This document shows positions 1 to 5,048 of a stretch of DNA of 5,054 nucleotides, piece by piece. The stretch lies in NCBI GenBank assembly GCA_003132125.1, contig PKWT01000151.1, forward strand, positions 1 to 5,054, given 5' to 3'. The notes beneath the pieces are model-generated. The model worked only from the letters and a program-made list of their open reading frames with translations. It made no database searches and was not told where the DNA came from. A program made the position numbers and the translations under genes. The DNA comes from Micrococcales bacterium (lineage in GTDB: Bacteria; Actinomycetota; Actinomycetes; Actinomycetales; Dermatophilaceae). Position 1 is the stretch's first letter, and each line of letters starts with the position of its first letter.

Positions 1-560
1 CGCCGCTCAGCAGCAGCCAACGCATGGACCAGGCCCGCCAGCTGCTCGACCTGATTCGGTCAGAGGGGCTGCAACCGGTCCTGGTCCTGGACGACACCGA
101 CAAGTGGCTCAACACGACCTGGCAGCCGGATGCCGCGATGGTGCGGGCTGCGTTCTTCGGACGGGTGGTCCGCGTCCTGGCCGAAGAGCTGGCGACGGCG
201 GCGGTGCTGGCCGTGCACCCGGCATACCTCGAGGACGACGAATACCGTTCTGCCGCAGTGTTTCTCGACACCACCATCCACGTGCCCAAGATTCCCAGAG
301 CCGCCGCGGTCGGGCAGATCCTCGGCCGACGAGCCGGGCTGGCCCTTGATCTCACGGACGAGCAGGCGGCGCTGGGCCAAGCGATCGACCCCACCGCGCT
401 GGCCGAGCTCTTCGAGCACTACTCGAGGCACAAGCCGGATATGCGCAAGCACGTCCTGCTGACCGCGCACGCTGCACTGGCAATCGCCTGCGACGACGAC
501 GCGGACCAGATCCACGCCCGTCACATCACCGTCGCGATCACCGAAGCCAACGAAGGCTGA
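1..560 (+). CDS. AAA+-like P-loop NTPase, C-terminal part (5' truncated by window)
   Basis: The reading frame is open from base 3, with no stop upstream of the first ATG at base 24, so the gene enters from the left. Numbering from that ATG, a Walker B-like strand LVLDDTDKW lies at about residues 19-27. A second hydrophobic strand, AVLAVHPAYL at about 60-69, sits where a sensor-1 strand is expected. The rest is helical and ends in HITVAITEAN, like the last lid helix of AAA+ proteins. No Walker A motif is present, which fits a truncated gene rather than a short protein. The likely role is ATP binding and hydrolysis in the cytoplasm; the substrate or partner is unknown. The stop TGA (558-560) is part of the Shine-Dalgarno of the following membrane-protein gene, suggesting an operon and possibly a complex. 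It could equally belong to a STAND- or Orc-like NTPase group. The NTPase call is fairly secure; the subfamily is not. Confidence 0.72.
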   Translation, partial: PLSSSQRMDQARQLLDLIRSEGLQPVLVLDDTDKWLNTTWQPDAAMVRAAFFGRVVRVLAEELATAAVLAVHPAYLEDDEYRSAAVFLDTTIHVPKIPRAAAVGQILGRRAGLALDLTDEQAALGQAIDPTALAELFEHYSRHKPDMRKHVLLTAHAALAIACDDDADQIHARHITVAITEANEG

Positions 561-562
561 GG
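559..562 (+). promoter_or_regulatory. Ribosome binding site of membrane protein, overlapping upstream stop codon
   Basis: GAGG lies 8 nt before the ATG at 571 and shares its GA with the TGA stop of the NTPase gene. Ribosomes finishing the first gene would sit on the start region of the second, which favours translational coupling. This also supports 571 as the true start. Confidence 0.6.
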
Positions 563-570
563 CGCAGCGA

Positions 571-1443
571 ATGAGCACCTTGGACACCCAGCTCCGACTC
601 CGGCTCGGTGCCAGCGGTCCGGCGTCGCCCAGGCTTCGGGCTGTCTGGGCAGCGCTGCTGGCAATGGTCACGGTGGCCTCCTTTGCCGTGCTCCTCGCCA
701 CGCCGTTCAGCGCCGAGGAGGGGGAGTTCATCCACGCCCTGCGCAGCGGCGAGATCACGACGGTCGCGGTCGGCCACTCGGCGGACTTCTACTCCGAATC
801 CGGCATCAACACCACTGGCATCAAGACCGTCGGGTTCAACGACCCGAACGACATCGCGGTCGCCTGGGTGAACCGCTTCGGCTTCCGCCGCGAGGCTGTC
901 CTCCAGCAGCTGGGGGGACTTGCCCAGGGCGCCGAGAGCACGCCGCAGACCCCCCCGCTGGATCCCGCGGGCTCGATCGCTCGGACGGCACGCAGTCTCG
1001 GAGCGGTTGCGCCCACCGTGGTCCAACCCGGTCAGCTCCGGTTCGACCGGCTCAAGTGGCTGACTGCGTTGGTTGTGGTCCTCATGATCGGGATCACGCT
1101 CTATGGCCCCCAGCCTCGCCGGATGACCAAATGGGGTGCGTTCTGGGCCTATCTGATGCCGTTCAACATTGGCATCTTCTACGCGCTGCTTCGGGACTCG
1201 CCGTGGAACCAGAAGATGGCCAGGTTCCAGGAACCGGAGGTGGGGGACCGCGTCGTCGTGGACCCGATCACCAACGAGGTGATCCCTCGCCATGGCGGGT
1301 GGGCCATGTTCTTCTGGTCCGCCATCGTCGCCAGCCTCGCGATCTCTCTGGTGCTGCTCGGCGTCGCATGGACCTTCCCGACCTACCTGGATCCGGTCGG
1401 GTGGAGTGCAGTGGACGTGGCCGGCAACCCGATGACTCCCTAG
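571..1443 (+). CDS. Four-segment integral membrane protein of unknown function
   Basis: I do not recognise a named family. The 290-residue product has hydrophobic segments at about residues 24-44, 162-178, 188-207 and 244-268. A polar region of about 115 residues lies between the first two. The N-terminus has several arginines before segment 1, so by the positive-inside rule it is probably cytoplasmic and the 45-160 region is outside the cell. That region begins with EFIHALRSGEITTVAV, reminiscent of the small alpha/beta external domain of FtsH-type proteins, and ends in a Pro/Gln/Ala-rich linker (about 115-155). The 179-215 stretch (GPQPRR, then KWGAFWAYLMPFNIG) has the Trp/Phe-rich pattern common in uncharacterised actinobacterial membrane proteins. 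No catalytic motif, such as HExxH, is visible. It follows the NTPase gene by 10 nt, so a membrane-anchored partner of that NTPase is plausible but inferred. Downstream, the LCP gene converges on it. Confidence 0.8.
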   Translation: MSTLDTQLRLRLGASGPASPRLRAVWAALLAMVTVASFAVLLATPFSAEEGEFIHALRSGEITTVAVGHSADFYSESGINTTGIKTVGFNDPNDIAVAWVNRFGFRREAVLQQLGGLAQGAESTPQTPPLDPAGSIARTARSLGAVAPTVVQPGQLRFDRLKWLTALVVVLMIGITLYGPQPRRMTKWGAFWAYLMPFNIGIFYALLRDSPWNQKMARFQEPEVGDRVVVDPITNEVIPRHGGWAMFFWSAIVASLAISLVLLGVAWTFPTYLDPVGWSAVDVAGNPMTP

Positions 1444-1479
1444 CCGGACCCCTGTGTGGGCAGAGGTACCCACCACCCC

Positions 1480-1499
1480 GCTGGCCACCAGCGGCCAGC
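1480..1499. terminator. Possible bidirectional terminator hairpin between convergent genes
   Basis: GCTGGCC (1480-1486) and GGCCAGC (1493-1499) form a perfect 7-bp GC-rich stem with a 6-nt loop. It lies 36 nt past the stop of the membrane-protein gene and ends on the last base of the LCP stop codon (1499-1501, minus strand). A weaker 5-bp stem, GTGGG/CCCAC (1456-1460 with 1469-1473), precedes it. There is no T-tract on either strand, so it is not a canonical intrinsic terminator, but U-less GC hairpins are often proposed as terminators in high-GC actinobacteria. The stem and its position are directly visible; the function is inferred. Confidence 0.45.
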
Positions 1500-2515
1500 T
1501 ACGCGGTCGGGAAGCTGGCCATGTTGTCGGTTCTGAGGGCAATGGACAGCAGCGCCATCCGGGCGACGTTCACGACGTCGATCTGCGTGCCCGTCGCGCT
1601 CTTTCCGAGCCCGGTGATCGGTGCCGTGATCGACACGATGTCCTTGCTGCCCAAGCCTTTCAGGGCCGAGGCCAGTGAGCGCATCTCCTCGGCAGTGAAC
1701 GCGTTGTCCACGGTGAGGTTGGCGGTGGCCGCGTCCCTGAACTCGGCGAACGCGAACCTGTTGCTCAGCGCGTCCCTGCCCAACGCCTTGACCATGAGCG
1801 CCTTGATGAAGTTCAGCTGCCGACGCCCTCGGGTGATGTCGGTCTCGCCGGGCTGTTTTCGTTCGCGGATGAACCCCAGCGCGGCCGCCCCGTCGAGGTG
1901 GTTGACACCCTTGCTCAAGGTGGTGAGGCCGGGCCCCGAGCTGGCCTTCGCGACGCTGATGTCGATCCCGCCGAGCCCATCGGTCATGCCTTGCAGACCA
2001 GCGAAGTTGATGACGCCGGCATGGTCGATGGGGACGTCAACCAGCTGCTGCAACGTGCGCACGAGCAGCTGCGGCCCGCCATACCGGTAGGCGGAGTTGA
2101 TCGTGTCCTTGCCATAGCCCGGCACGTCGACGTACATGTCGCGCGGGAAGTTCACGAGATAGACCTGCTTGCGGTCGCTGCTGATATGCGCCAGGACGAT
2201 GATGTCCGAACGCCCCTGGGCCACGGTGCCGCTGCTGTCCGACCCGACCAGCAGGAAGTTCTCGGCGTTCCCTGCCGTGGGGTCCCTGGCCGGGACCGTC
2301 TCGCCGGACCTGAGGGCGATGCCAGGGGCGGGCAGCAGAGCCGCGTGCTTGATGTTGATCCTCGGCGTGTGGTTCAAGAAGGCCTGGTATGCCGCGCCCG
2401 TCCCCACCGTGGCCAGGACCACGAGCGAGAGCAGGCTGAGGAAGACTCGACGAATACGGACCTTCCTTGGGGCGCGCGCGAACGCCGTCACGGTGATGGT
2501 CCGCTCGTCGAGCAT
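1499..2515 (-). CDS. LytR-CpsA-Psr (LCP) family cell-wall glycopolymer ligase
   Basis: LCP enzymes move undecaprenyl-phosphate-linked glycopolymers (teichoic acid-like or arabinogalactan-type) onto peptidoglycan outside the membrane. This 338-residue product has a basic cytoplasmic N-terminus (RAPRKVRIRR, about 15-23), one membrane anchor (about 24-46) and an extracellular LCP domain at about 86-244. Family landmarks in order are NFLLVGSDS (86-94), GRSD (101-104), FPRD (123-126, where many members have SIPRD), INSAYRYGGP (139-148), GLGGIDI (180-186), LDGAAALGFIRERK (207-220) and the arginine cluster RGRRQ (229-233). The acidic and arginine residues that bind pyrophosphate in studied members are therefore present. 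The stretch from 245 to the end is short, with no clear LytR_C domain. The gene is divergent from the Nur-like regulator and convergent with the membrane protein, so it is probably monocistronic. The start at 2515 is supported by a -10 box 6 nt upstream and the absence of a Shine-Dalgarno, implying a leaderless mRNA. The exact glycopolymer cannot be told from sequence. Confidence 0.93.
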   Translation of the reverse strand: MLDERTITVTAFARAPRKVRIRRVFLSLLSLVVLATVGTGAAYQAFLNHTPRINIKHAALLPAPGIALRSGETVPARDPTAGNAENFLLVGSDSSGTVAQGRSDIIVLAHISSDRKQVYLVNFPRDMYVDVPGYGKDTINSAYRYGGPQLLVRTLQQLVDVPIDHAGVINFAGLQGMTDGLGGIDISVAKASSGPGLTTLSKGVNHLDGAAALGFIRERKQPGETDITRGRRQLNFIKALMVKALGRDALSNRFAFAEFRDAATANLTVDNAFTAEEMRSLASALKGLGSKDIVSITAPITGLGKSATGTQIDVVNVARMALLSIALRTDNMASFPTA

Positions 2516-2521
2516 GATTCA

Positions 2522-2527
2522 ACGTTA
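2522..2527 (-). promoter_or_regulatory. -10 box of a leaderless promoter for the LCP gene
   Basis: Read on the minus strand, TAACGT matches the actinobacterial TANNNT -10 pattern and is followed by 6 nt (TGAATC) and then the ATG. Transcription would begin at or next to the A of the start codon, giving an mRNA with no 5' leader. No Shine-Dalgarno precedes the ATG, which agrees. No good -35 element is seen at 16-19 nt further upstream. Confidence 0.6.
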
Positions 2528-2537
2528 GGTTCTGGTC

Positions 2538-2579
2538 GGACCCGGGGGGACCCACGATTGTTGTCTTGGGGACACCCAC
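2538..2579. repeat. GGAC(AC)CC repeats in divergent LCP/regulator intergenic region
   Basis: GGACCC occurs at 2538-2543 and again at 2548-2553, 10 bp apart. A related GGGGACACCCAC at 2568-2579 echoes GGGGACCCAC at 2546-2555, with start points 22 bp apart. The interval also contains TGTC-N5-GACA (2562-2574), a short inverted repeat. Spacings near one and two helical turns could mark an operator read from one DNA face. The patterns are directly visible, but no known binding consensus is matched and chance G/C-rich similarity is possible. Confidence 0.35.
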
Positions 2580-2584
2580 AAATG

Positions 2585-2593
2585 GATGAGAGG
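2585..2593 (+). promoter_or_regulatory. Ribosome binding site of the Nur-like regulator
   Basis: GATGAGAGG ends 8 nt before the ATG at 2602. This purine-rich Shine-Dalgarno fixes 2602 as the start over the in-frame ATG at 2638, and also over the out-of-frame ATG at 2586, which lies inside the Shine-Dalgarno itself. Confidence 0.75.
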
Positions 2594-2601
2594 CTTGCCG
2601 T

Positions 2602-3081
2602 ATGAGCGACCTAGGCGAGTCCCTGAGGGCGAGGGGTATGCGGCTGACCCCTCAGCGGTCGCGGATCATCGATGCCGTTCGGGCGCTCGGGCATGCCACC
2701 CCCGACCTTCTGGCCGCGGCCGTTGGCCAGGACGGCGGGCCGACGTTGTCCCTGTCCACGATCTACCGTAACCTCGAGGCGCTCGAGGAGGTCGGCGTCG
2801 TCTCCCATACCCACCTCGACCACCGTTCGCCGACCTATCACCTGGCCGACCACGCCGAGCATCTGCATCTCGTCTGCTTGTCGTGCGGGGTGGTGATCGA
2901 GAGCCCCGTCGGCACAGCCGATCCGTTCGTCGGGAATCTTTTGACCCGCCACGGCTTTGTGGCGGATGTGAAACATATGGCGATCCACGGATGGTGCAAG
3001 GCGTGCTCAGCTCAAGAAGCGCAGGCTGCGCAGGCAGTTCTGCAAGAACAGGCGACTCAGGCAGTTGAGGAAGTTCAGTGA
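2602..3081 (+). CDS. nur: Fur-family metalloregulator, Nur-like (nickel-responsive)
   Basis: Fur-family dimeric repressors bind DNA when loaded with metal; Nur of Streptomyces coelicolor senses nickel and controls nickel uptake and superoxide dismutase genes. This 159-residue product has the winged-helix domain (about 1-80) with LRARGMRLTPQR at 8-19 and recognition helix STIYRNLEALEEVGVV at 52-67. The dimerisation domain holds CLSC (92-95) and CKAC (132-135), the two CxxC pairs of the structural zinc site. From recall of the Nur structure, its Ni-site histidines correspond to H69, H71 (SHTH) and H125 (KHMAIHG), all present. Three of the four M-site histidines correspond to H31, H87 and H89; the fourth position is A85, flanked by H84 and E86. 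SHTH followed by PTYHLAD is very Nur-like and argues against Zur or FurA. An unusual Gln/Ala/Glu-rich tail (137-159) extends past the usual end. The stop overlaps the GTG of ygfZ, so the genes are coupled. No obvious Nur box (TTGCAA-type inverted repeat) is seen upstream, so autoregulation is not evident. Fur family: very sure; Nur subtype: likely. Confidence 0.93.
   Translation: MSDLGESLRARGMRLTPQRSRIIDAVRALGHATPDLLAAAVGQDGGPTLSLSTIYRNLEALEEVGVVSHTHLDHRSPTYHLADHAEHLHLVCLSCGVVIESPVGTADPFVGNLLTRHGFVADVKHMAIHGWCKACSAQEAQAAQAVLQEQATQAVEEVQ
3031..3078 (+). repeat. Imperfect 27-nt tandem duplication in the regulator's C-terminal tail
   Basis: CAGGCAGTT recurs at 3031-3039 and 3058-3066, exactly nine codons apart. 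The following codons are partly alike, so the tail reads QAVLQEQ then QAVEEVQ. Codons here (gca, gtt, caa, gaa) are poorer in G/C than in the rest of the gene. The second copy contains the Shine-Dalgarno of ygfZ. Confidence 0.5.
3067..3073 (+). promoter_or_regulatory. Ribosome binding site of ygfZ, inside the regulator's coding sequence
   Basis: GAGGAAG lies 4 nt before the GTG at 3078 (6 nt counted from the AGGA core). It supports GTG 3078 over the internal ATG at 3126, which has no comparable site. Confidence 0.7.
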
Positions 3082-4133
3082 GTGCGCCAACCGTCGCGGC
3101 GCCGAGTCCGTTGCCGCCGAGTCCGATGTTGAGCCGGCCCCGCGCCGTCGCGGGTGAGGGCGTTGATGCCGAGGTCGCCGCGCACTATGGCGATCCCCTG
3201 CGCGAGCAGCGGCTCCTGGTCGAGGGCATGGCCGCGGTCGACCTGTCCCACCGCGGCGTCCTGACGATCGCCGGGCCGGACCGGCTGACCTGGTTGCACT
3301 CGATCACCACCCAGATGCTGACCGGGCTGGCTCCGCGCACCTCCGCCGAGACGCTGGTCCTCAGCCCCAAGGGGCACATCGAGCACGACCTGCACCTCGT
3401 CGATGACGGCGAGACCACCTGGGTCACCGTCGAGCCCGGCACCGCGGTCGCGCTGAAGACCTGGCTGGACTCGATGCGGTTCATGCTGCGCGTCGAGGTC
3501 AGCGATGTCACCGCCGGTTACGCCGTGATCGGTGAGCCGGTGCGCGCCGAGACGACGGCGTCGGAGCCGCTGGCCTGGAGCGACCCGTGGCCGTTCCTGG
3601 TGGGTGACACTGCGGCGTACGGCGCGGTGGATGACCCAGCCCAGCACCCGGGGAACGAGCGTCCCTGGCGCGAGCTGATCGTCCCGCGTGACCAGCTGGA
3701 GGCAACGATCGGGGACCGGCCGATGGCGGGGATGTGGGCCGCCGAGGCCTTGCGCGTCGCGGCCTGGCGTCCGCGTCTGGGATTCGAGACCGACAACCGC
3801 ACGATCGTCCACGAGCTCGACTGGCTGCGCACCGCCGTACACCTGCACAAGGGCTGCTATCGCGGCCAGGAGACAGTGGCTCGCGTCCACAATCTGGGGC
3901 GGCCGCCGCGTCGGCTGGTGTTCCTGCACCTCGACGGTTCCGGCCACACTCTCCCCGCGCAGGGGGCTGACGTCGAGGTCGACGGTCGGGTCGTCGGCCG
4001 GGTGACGTCAGTGGCGCGTCACCACGAGCTTGGCCCGATCGCGCTGGCCGTCATCAAGCGCAATACCGCCCTCGATGCCGAGTGCCTGGTCGACGGTCGC
4101 AGCGCCAGCCAAGAGGAGATCGTCCCCCGCTGA
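3078..4133 (+). CDS. ygfZ: YgfZ-type folate-binding protein (GcvT-related)
   Basis: YgfZ proteins bind tetrahydrofolate and help maintain or repair Fe-S clusters in certain enzymes, acting in the cytoplasm. The 351-residue product carries the family signature KGCYRGQE at residues 258-265, including the conserved cysteine C260. Earlier, LTIAGPDRLTWLHSITTQML (about 60-80) and LSPKGHIEHDLHL (about 95-107) match the GcvT-like N-terminal fold. A small C-terminal barrel (about 275-335) ends in GPIALAVIKRN. The signature and the length (E. coli YgfZ is 326 residues) separate it from glycine-cleavage GcvT. The start is GTG, overlapping the regulator's stop (GTGA) with a good Shine-Dalgarno. The first 17 residues form a Pro/Ser/Ala-rich leader with a DNA-level repeat and probably lie outside the fold. 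Coupling to a Nur-like repressor suggests shared transcription and a metal or redox context, which is inferred. Confidence 0.93.
   Translation: MSAPTVAAPSPLPPSPMLSRPRAVAGEGVDAEVAAHYGDPLREQRLLVEGMAAVDLSHRGVLTIAGPDRLTWLHSITTQMLTGLAPRTSAETLVLSPKGHIEHDLHLVDDGETTWVTVEPGTAVALKTWLDSMRFMLRVEVSDVTAGYAVIGEPVRAETTASEPLAWSDPWPFLVGDTAAYGAVDDPAQHPGNERPWRELIVPRDQLEATIGDRPMAGMWAAEALRVAAWRPRLGFETDNRTIVHELDWLRTAVHLHKGCYRGQETVARVHNLGRPPRRLVFLHLDGSGHTLPAQGADVEVDGRVVGRVTSVARHHELGPIALAVIKRNTALDAECLVDGRSASQEEIVPR
3101..3125 (+). repeat. 10-bp direct repeat in the ygfZ leader-coding region
   Basis: GCCGAGTCCG occurs at 3101-3110 and 3116-3125, separated by TTGCC, giving a 15-nt (five-codon) period. It encodes the proline/serine-rich start of the protein (APSPLPPSPM). 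It probably arose by slippage in a non-essential leader. Confidence 0.5.
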
Positions 4134-4140
4134 AGACACC

Positions 4141-4198
4141 GCAGTCTGGGTCAGCTCGGCACCTCGACAGAGTCGACAGAGTCGACAGACCAGACCGC
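4141..4198 (+). other. Possible stem enclosing the tandem repeats upstream of the BKACE gene
   Basis: GCAGTCTGG (4141-4149) can pair with CCAGACCGC (4190-4198) at eight of nine positions (one A/C mismatch), closing a 40-nt loop that contains the 9-bp repeat array. The loop is long and there is no T-tract, so it does not look like a standard terminator. It may be a leader structure, or chance. Confidence 0.3.
4164..4190 (+). repeat. Three tandem 9-bp units TCGACAGA(G/C)
   Basis: Units are 4164-4172 (TCGACAGAG), 4173-4181 (TCGACAGAG) and 4182-4190 (TCGACAGAC). The first two are identical and the third differs in its last base. The junctions create two GTCGAC palindromes, 9 bp apart. The array lies wholly in the 81-nt spacer between ygfZ and the BKACE start, ending 24 nt before that start, so it may be part of a promoter, operator or mRNA leader. 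Confidence 0.75.
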
Positions 4199-4202
4199 TG
4201 GC

Positions 4203-4206
4203 AGGA
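4203..4206 (+). promoter_or_regulatory. Ribosome binding site that decides the BKACE start
   Basis: AGGA lies 8 nt before the ATG at 4215. The in-frame ATG at 4206 overlaps this site and has no good Shine-Dalgarno of its own, so 4215 is preferred. Confidence 0.6.
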
Positions 4207-4214
4207 TGTCGGCC

Positions 4215-5048
4215 ATGAACACGCTGATCACCGTCGCGCCCACCGGAGCCGAGACTGCCAAGGCCGACTGCCCCCAGCTGCCCACGACGCTGGAGGAGCT
4301 GGTCGAGACCGCCGTCAGGTGTGAGGCTTCCGGCGCCTCGCTGATCCACATCCACCTGCGCGACGCCGACCACCAGCCCACCCTGGATCCCTTCTACTTG
4401 CGCGACGCGGTCCAGGCTCTGCGCGAGCAGACGTCGCTGGTCCTCCAGCTCTCCACCGGCGGCAGCGTCCATGACCCGCTCGAAAAACGACTGACCGTCC
4501 TGGACGCGGAGCCGGACTCGTGCAGCCTGACCTGTGGCACCACCAACTTCGGCGATGACGTCTTCCTCAACCCCTATCCGTTCATGGCCCAGCTCTACCA
4601 GCTGGCGCAGGAGCGCGAGGTCGTCCCCGAGTTCGAGCTGTTCGACCTTGGGCATGTGGCGGCGCTGCGTCATCTGATCGACGACTTCGGCCTGCCCTTT
4701 GGCGGCAAGGTCCACGTCGACTTCGTCACCGGCGTCCCGGGCGCTATGCCGGGCACGCCCGCCGCCCTTATGGCCGGCATCCAGGCTCTGCCGCCCGAGG
4801 TGACCTCCTGGTCGGCGACCGGCATCGGTCGCACCCACCTCTCGATCGCCGCGGTGGCGCTCGCGTCCGGCGGGCACCTGCGGGTCGGCATGGAGGACAA
4901 CCTGAACTTCGCCAAGGGGCAGCCGGTGCAGCACAACGTCGAGCTCGTCACGCGGGCTGCGGAGCTGGCCCGGTTGATGCAGCGCCCGCCGATGACGACC
5001 GATGAGGCGCGCGAGCTGCTGTCCGTCAAGGACCGTCGCCCCGCCTGA
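4215..5048 (+). CDS. Beta-keto acid cleavage enzyme (BKACE / DUF849 family, Kce-like)
   Basis: BKACE enzymes are TIM-barrel, usually zinc-dependent proteins that condense a beta-keto acid with acetyl-CoA to give acetoacetate and a new acyl-CoA. The founding member, Kce, cleaves 3-keto-5-aminohexanoate in lysine fermentation. With the ATG at 4215 the product is 277 residues, the usual length. Landmarks are LITVAPTGAE (4-13, with E13), HIHLRD (45-50) with metal-ligand histidines H45 and H47, STGG (80-83), CGTTNFG (107-113), and RVGMED (223-228) with R223, E227 and D228. From recall, these match E14, H46, H48, R226, E230 and D231 of the clostridial Kce, so the enzyme should be active. No lysine-fermentation partner genes are visible, so the substrate is unknown and the symbol kce is not justified. 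It lies 81 nt after ygfZ on the same strand; co-transcription is possible. The stop is 6 bases from the window end, so anything downstream is unseen. Confidence 0.93.
   Translation: MNTLITVAPTGAETAKADCPQLPTTLEELVETAVRCEASGASLIHIHLRDADHQPTLDPFYLRDAVQALREQTSLVLQLSTGGSVHDPLEKRLTVLDAEPDSCSLTCGTTNFGDDVFLNPYPFMAQLYQLAQEREVVPEFELFDLGHVAALRHLIDDFGLPFGGKVHVDFVTGVPGAMPGTPAALMAGIQALPPEVTSWSATGIGRTHLSIAAVALASGGHLRVGMEDNLNFAKGQPVQHNVELVTRAAELARLMQRPPMTTDEARELLSVKDRRPA

Noticed and set aside
24..560. ATG at 24 as the true start of a complete small protein
   Set aside because: The frame is open to the window edge, and a Walker B-like strand about 20 residues in without any Walker A means the N-terminal half lies upstream.
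538..1542. Long minus-strand reading frame opposite the membrane-protein gene
   Set aside because: It is rich in Arg, Gly, Pro and Asp with no domain pattern and is antisense to a gene with clear membrane segments; typical of GC-rich shadow frames.
1056..2090. Long plus-strand reading frame running from the membrane-protein gene into the LCP gene
   Set aside because: It crosses two better-supported genes and their junction, with no recognisable protein character; the LCP motifs on the other strand are decisive.
2521..2601. Nur or Fur box for autoregulation
   Set aside because: No TTGCAA-type or AT-rich Fur-type inverted repeat is present; the region is G/C-rich.
1898..2605. Plus-strand reading frame opposite the LCP N-terminal half and crossing the divergent promoter region
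   Set aside because: Antisense to well-conserved LCP motifs and without a domain pattern of its own.
3075..3947. Minus-strand reading frame opposite ygfZ
   Set aside because: Composition-driven antisense frame; ygfZ has its signature motif, ribosome binding site and start-stop overlap.
3078..4133. Glycine cleavage T-protein (GcvT) instead of YgfZ
   Set aside because: The KGCYRGQE signature with its cysteine is YgfZ-specific, and no glycine-cleavage partner genes are present.
4164..4190. Tandem repeats as a CRISPR array
   Set aside because: Units are only 9 bp with no spacers and no cas genes nearby.
4206..4214. ATG at 4206 as the start of the BKACE gene
   Set aside because: It overlaps the AGGA that is well placed for ATG 4215, and the conserved N-terminal strand begins right after the latter.
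4008..4934. Minus-strand reading frame opposite the BKACE gene
   Set aside because: Antisense to a gene with all catalytic residues conserved; no domain pattern of its own.
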